Shown: positions 59,766 to 59,899 of the stretch, in pieces
How the letters are laid out: every line of letters starts with the position of its first letter
Position numbering within the stretch: the first letter of the stretch is position 1
Assembly: GCA_934668875.1 (NCBI GenBank)
Contig: CAKUON010000013.1
Location: forward strand, 1-59,899
Length of the DNA stretch: 59,899 nt
Direction of reading: 5' to 3'
Source of the DNA: an uncultured Collinsella sp.
Lineage (GTDB): Bacteria; Actinomycetota; Coriobacteriia; Coriobacteriales; Coriobacteriaceae
Made by a program: the position numbers and the translations under genes
The notes under the pieces: generated by a model
Databases searched by the model: none
Told to the model about the DNA's origin: nothing
What the model saw: the letters and a program-made list of their open reading frames with translations, nothing else

Positions 59766-59899
59766 TCACTCCTCGAAAAAAGCCGGCACTCGATTAGTCC
59801 TGCGCATCTTGAAATCGCCAGACTCGTGGGAGACGTAGAGAATGCCGTCCATCCCATCTCGCGATGCATATGAAAGGTGAACAGAACCGCAATCCGCTC
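59766..59899 (-). CDS. Partial gene running off the right edge (C-terminus)
   Basis: A minus frame open to the window end: the last 43 residues read GMDGILYVSHESGDFKMRRT and NRVPAFFEE before TGA at 59,766-59,768. Composition is protein-like, but the family is not recognised. The overlapping frame 59,438-59,869 is a shadow. Confidence 0.45.
   Translation of the reverse strand, partial: ADCGSVHLSYASRDGMDGILYVSHESGDFKMRRTNRVPAFFEE

Noticed and set aside
59438..59869. 143-codon minus-strand ORF at the right edge
   Set aside because: It runs out of phase through both the exonuclease fragment and the partial gene.

Overview
The window reads as a high-GC Gram-positive chromosome of the Coriobacteriia, most likely a Collinsella relative. 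This is inference, from the gene content, a secretin-free Tad pilus locus and one long co-directional housekeeping block; no species is proven. It has three parts: an accessory and mobile region (1 to about 38,370), a conserved chromosomal block (38,857 to 56,239), and a short, partly decayed accessory stretch (56,240 to the end).

The left edge is the end of a CRISPR-like array (36-bp repeats, about 30-bp spacers) whose repeats are near-perfect at the edge and decay steadily to the right. Next comes a Tad/Flp pilus locus on the + strand (1,665-8,321: prepilin peptidase, three TadE/TadG-like pseudopilins, CpaB, TadA, TadB, TadC), followed by a DUF192 protein, a GT-C-like membrane protein and a lipoprotein. 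A RelB/RelE-type toxin-antitoxin pair sits at 12 kb. From 37.6 kb down to 12.9 kb runs a minus-strand integrative conjugative element (ICE): a ComM-like protein, a DEDDh exonuclease, a PcfB-like protein, VirD4, VirB2-like, VirB6-like, PrgI/VirB3-like and VirB4 proteins, a lysozyme/CHAP hydrolase, an XRE regulator and a 2,088-residue methyltransferase-helicase. The right end carries 46-bp copies of a tRNA(CAU) 3' half, the usual kind of attachment site. I see no relaxase or integrase in the window.

Two regulatory signals tie this region together. A 20-bp motif, TGTCACCNNNTGGCACCAAA, occurs four times between genes with no mismatch: ahead of the Tad locus, ahead of cpaB, ahead of a small gene at 11 kb and ahead of the conjugation operon. 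Four palindromes GAACNNNNGTTC, matching the LexA (SOS) box of Gram-positive bacteria, precede a small protein gene, the helicase operon, the exonuclease operon and the ComM-like gene; three of them lie about 70 bp ahead of the start codon. The element therefore looks SOS-responsive, and the Tad locus and the ICE appear to share a regulator.

The chromosomal block is tRNA-Ala, an ABC-F ATPase, a site-2 protease, scpA-scpB, a pseudouridine synthase, cmk, an acyltransferase, ispH, a DUF512 protein, der, plsY, gpsA, rpe, a cysteine desulfurase, a Nif3 protein, a zinc-ribbon protein, coaBC and tRNA-Pro, tightly packed on the + strand. Beyond tRNA-Pro lies a minus-strand gene joining an Flp pilin N-terminus to a DUF6273-like C-terminal domain, with a nine-G tract just after its start codon (possible phase variation). 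Around it are a thioredoxin-like gene broken by a stop codon, a frameshifted secreted peptide and gene fragments.
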